NCBI GenBank assembly: GCA_021826485.1
Contig: JAKAZX010000169.1
Location: 1 to 8,115 of the forward strand
Direction of reading: 5' to 3'
From: Pseudomonadota bacterium
GTDB lineage: Bacteria; Pseudomonadota; Alphaproteobacteria; Acetobacterales; Acetobacteraceae
Length of the DNA: 8,115 nucleotides
Both the position numbers and the translations under genes were made by a program. This document shows, in pieces, positions 7,313-8,115 of the stretch; positions within the stretch are counted from its first letter, which is position 1; the number at the start of each line of letters is the position of its first letter. Below the pieces are notes generated by a model. It had not been told where the DNA came from and did not search any database. It saw only the letters and a program-made list of their open reading frames with translations.

Positions 7313-8115
7313 CAAAGGCCATCCGCATCCACGCCAATGGCGGTCCCGAGGTCATGCGCTGGGAGGACGTGCCGGTCCCCGAGCCCGGCCCCGGCGAAGT
7401 GCTGGTGCGCCACGCGGCGATCGGGCTGAACTATATCGACGTCTATTTCCGCACCGGGCTCTACAAATCCGCCCTCCCGGCCATCCCGGGGATGGAGGCC
7501 GCGGGCACCGTCGTCGCGACCGGCCCCGGCGTCACCGACCTCGCCCAGGGCGACCGGATCGCCTACGCGACCGGCCCGATCGGCGCCTATGCCACGGAGC
7601 GGGTGATCGCCGCCGACCGGGTGGTCAAGCTGCCGGACGCGATCGACTTCCAGACCGGCGCGGCGATGATGCTGCAAGGCATGACAGCGCAATATTTGCT
7701 GTTTCGGACCTATAAGGTCCGCCCCGGCGATACCATCCTGGTGCATGCGGCAGCGGGCGGCGTCGGCCTCATTCTGTGCCAGTGGGCGCGGCATCTCGGG
7801 GCGAGCGTGATCGGCGTCGTCTCGACCGAGGAGAAGGCGGCACTCGCGCGCGCCCACGGCGCGGAGCACGTGCTGGTCGGCCAGGTCGATCTGCCGGCCG
7901 AGGTGAAGCGCATCACCCGCGGCGGCATGGTCCCGGTGGTCTATGACAGCATCGGCAAGGACACGTTCATGGCGAGCCTCGACTGCCTCGCCCCCCTCGG
8001 CATGATGGTCAGCTACGGCAATGCCTCCGGCCCGGTGGGCGCGGTGGATGTCGGGCTGCTGGGTGCCAAGGGCAGCCTGTTCCTGACCCGCCCCAGCCTC
8101 GCCACCTACACCGCC
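7309..8115 (+). CDS. Quinone oxidoreductase, zinc-less MDR family (3' end outside window)
   Basis: NADPH:quinone oxidoreductase of the medium-chain dehydrogenase/reductase superfamily, QorA-like; it reduces quinones with NADPH in the cytoplasm. The window contains 269 codons of an expected 320-330. Seen: MTKAIRIHANGGPEVMRWED (1-20), PGPGEVLVRHAAIGLNYIDVYFRTGLY (26-52, the family's quinone-reductase signature region), IPGMEAAGTV (59-68), AMMLQGMTAQYLL (118-130), and the nucleotide-binding loop VHAAAGGVGLILCQWARHLG (144-163), containing the AxxGxxG motif. No cysteine/histidine ligands for a catalytic zinc are seen at the usual places, in line with this subfamily. The ATG at 7309 has a weak GGAA 5 bases upstream and begins 10 bases after the ogt stop, so it is probably in the same operon. 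The true substrate is not decided by sequence. Confidence 0.93.
   Translation, partial: MTKAIRIHANGGPEVMRWEDVPVPEPGPGEVLVRHAAIGLNYIDVYFRTGLYKSALPAIPGMEAAGTVVATGPGVTDLAQGDRIAYATGPIGAYATERVIAADRVVKLPDAIDFQTGAAMMLQGMTAQYLLFRTYKVRPGDTILVHAAAGGVGLILCQWARHLGASVIGVVSTEEKAALARAHGAEHVLVGQVDLPAEVKRITRGGMVPVVYDSIGKDTFMASLDCLAPLGMMVSYGNASGPVGAVDVGLLGAKGSLFLTRPSLATYTA

Overview
The window is about 8.1 kb of very GC-rich, gene-dense bacterial chromosome with G/C-dominated third codon positions. Its gene order and protein sequences fit an alphaproteobacterium, most likely Rhodospirillales/Acetobacteraceae-like; this placement is inferred from style and synteny, not from a search. There are no RNA genes, insertion sequences, CRISPR arrays or phage genes. 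Every stretch longer than 300 bases is coding.

The left half (1-4582) is a compact minus-strand operon. Read from its promoter side, it runs: a small thioredoxin-like [2Fe-2S] ferredoxin, mnmE, mnmG, rsmG, parA (cut by the window edge). The genes touch or overlap: GTGA overlaps at ferredoxin/mnmE and mnmG/rsmG, 9 bases between mnmE and mnmG, and a 32-base overlap of rsmG with parA. MnmE and MnmG together modify the wobble uridine of certain tRNAs, RsmG methylates 16S rRNA, and ParA (with ParB, expected just outside the window) segregates the chromosome. This is the conserved gid-par neighbourhood usually found near the replication origin.

The most striking non-coding signal is a near-perfect parS centromere site (1052-1067). 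It lies exactly on the mnmG stop / rsmG start junction, so one 16-base word serves as ParB site, stop codon and start codon.

A 134-base divergent intergenic region (4583-4716) separates this operon from a plus-strand set: a DUF255 thioredoxin-fold protein of the YyaL/SPATA20 family, ogt (O6-alkylguanine-DNA alkyltransferase), and a quinone oxidoreductase (cut by the right edge). The ogt to oxidoreductase junction is bridged by a five-codon mini-ORF with ATGA overlaps at both ends. I see no clearly new system. The window is core chromosome with a few notable junction architectures.
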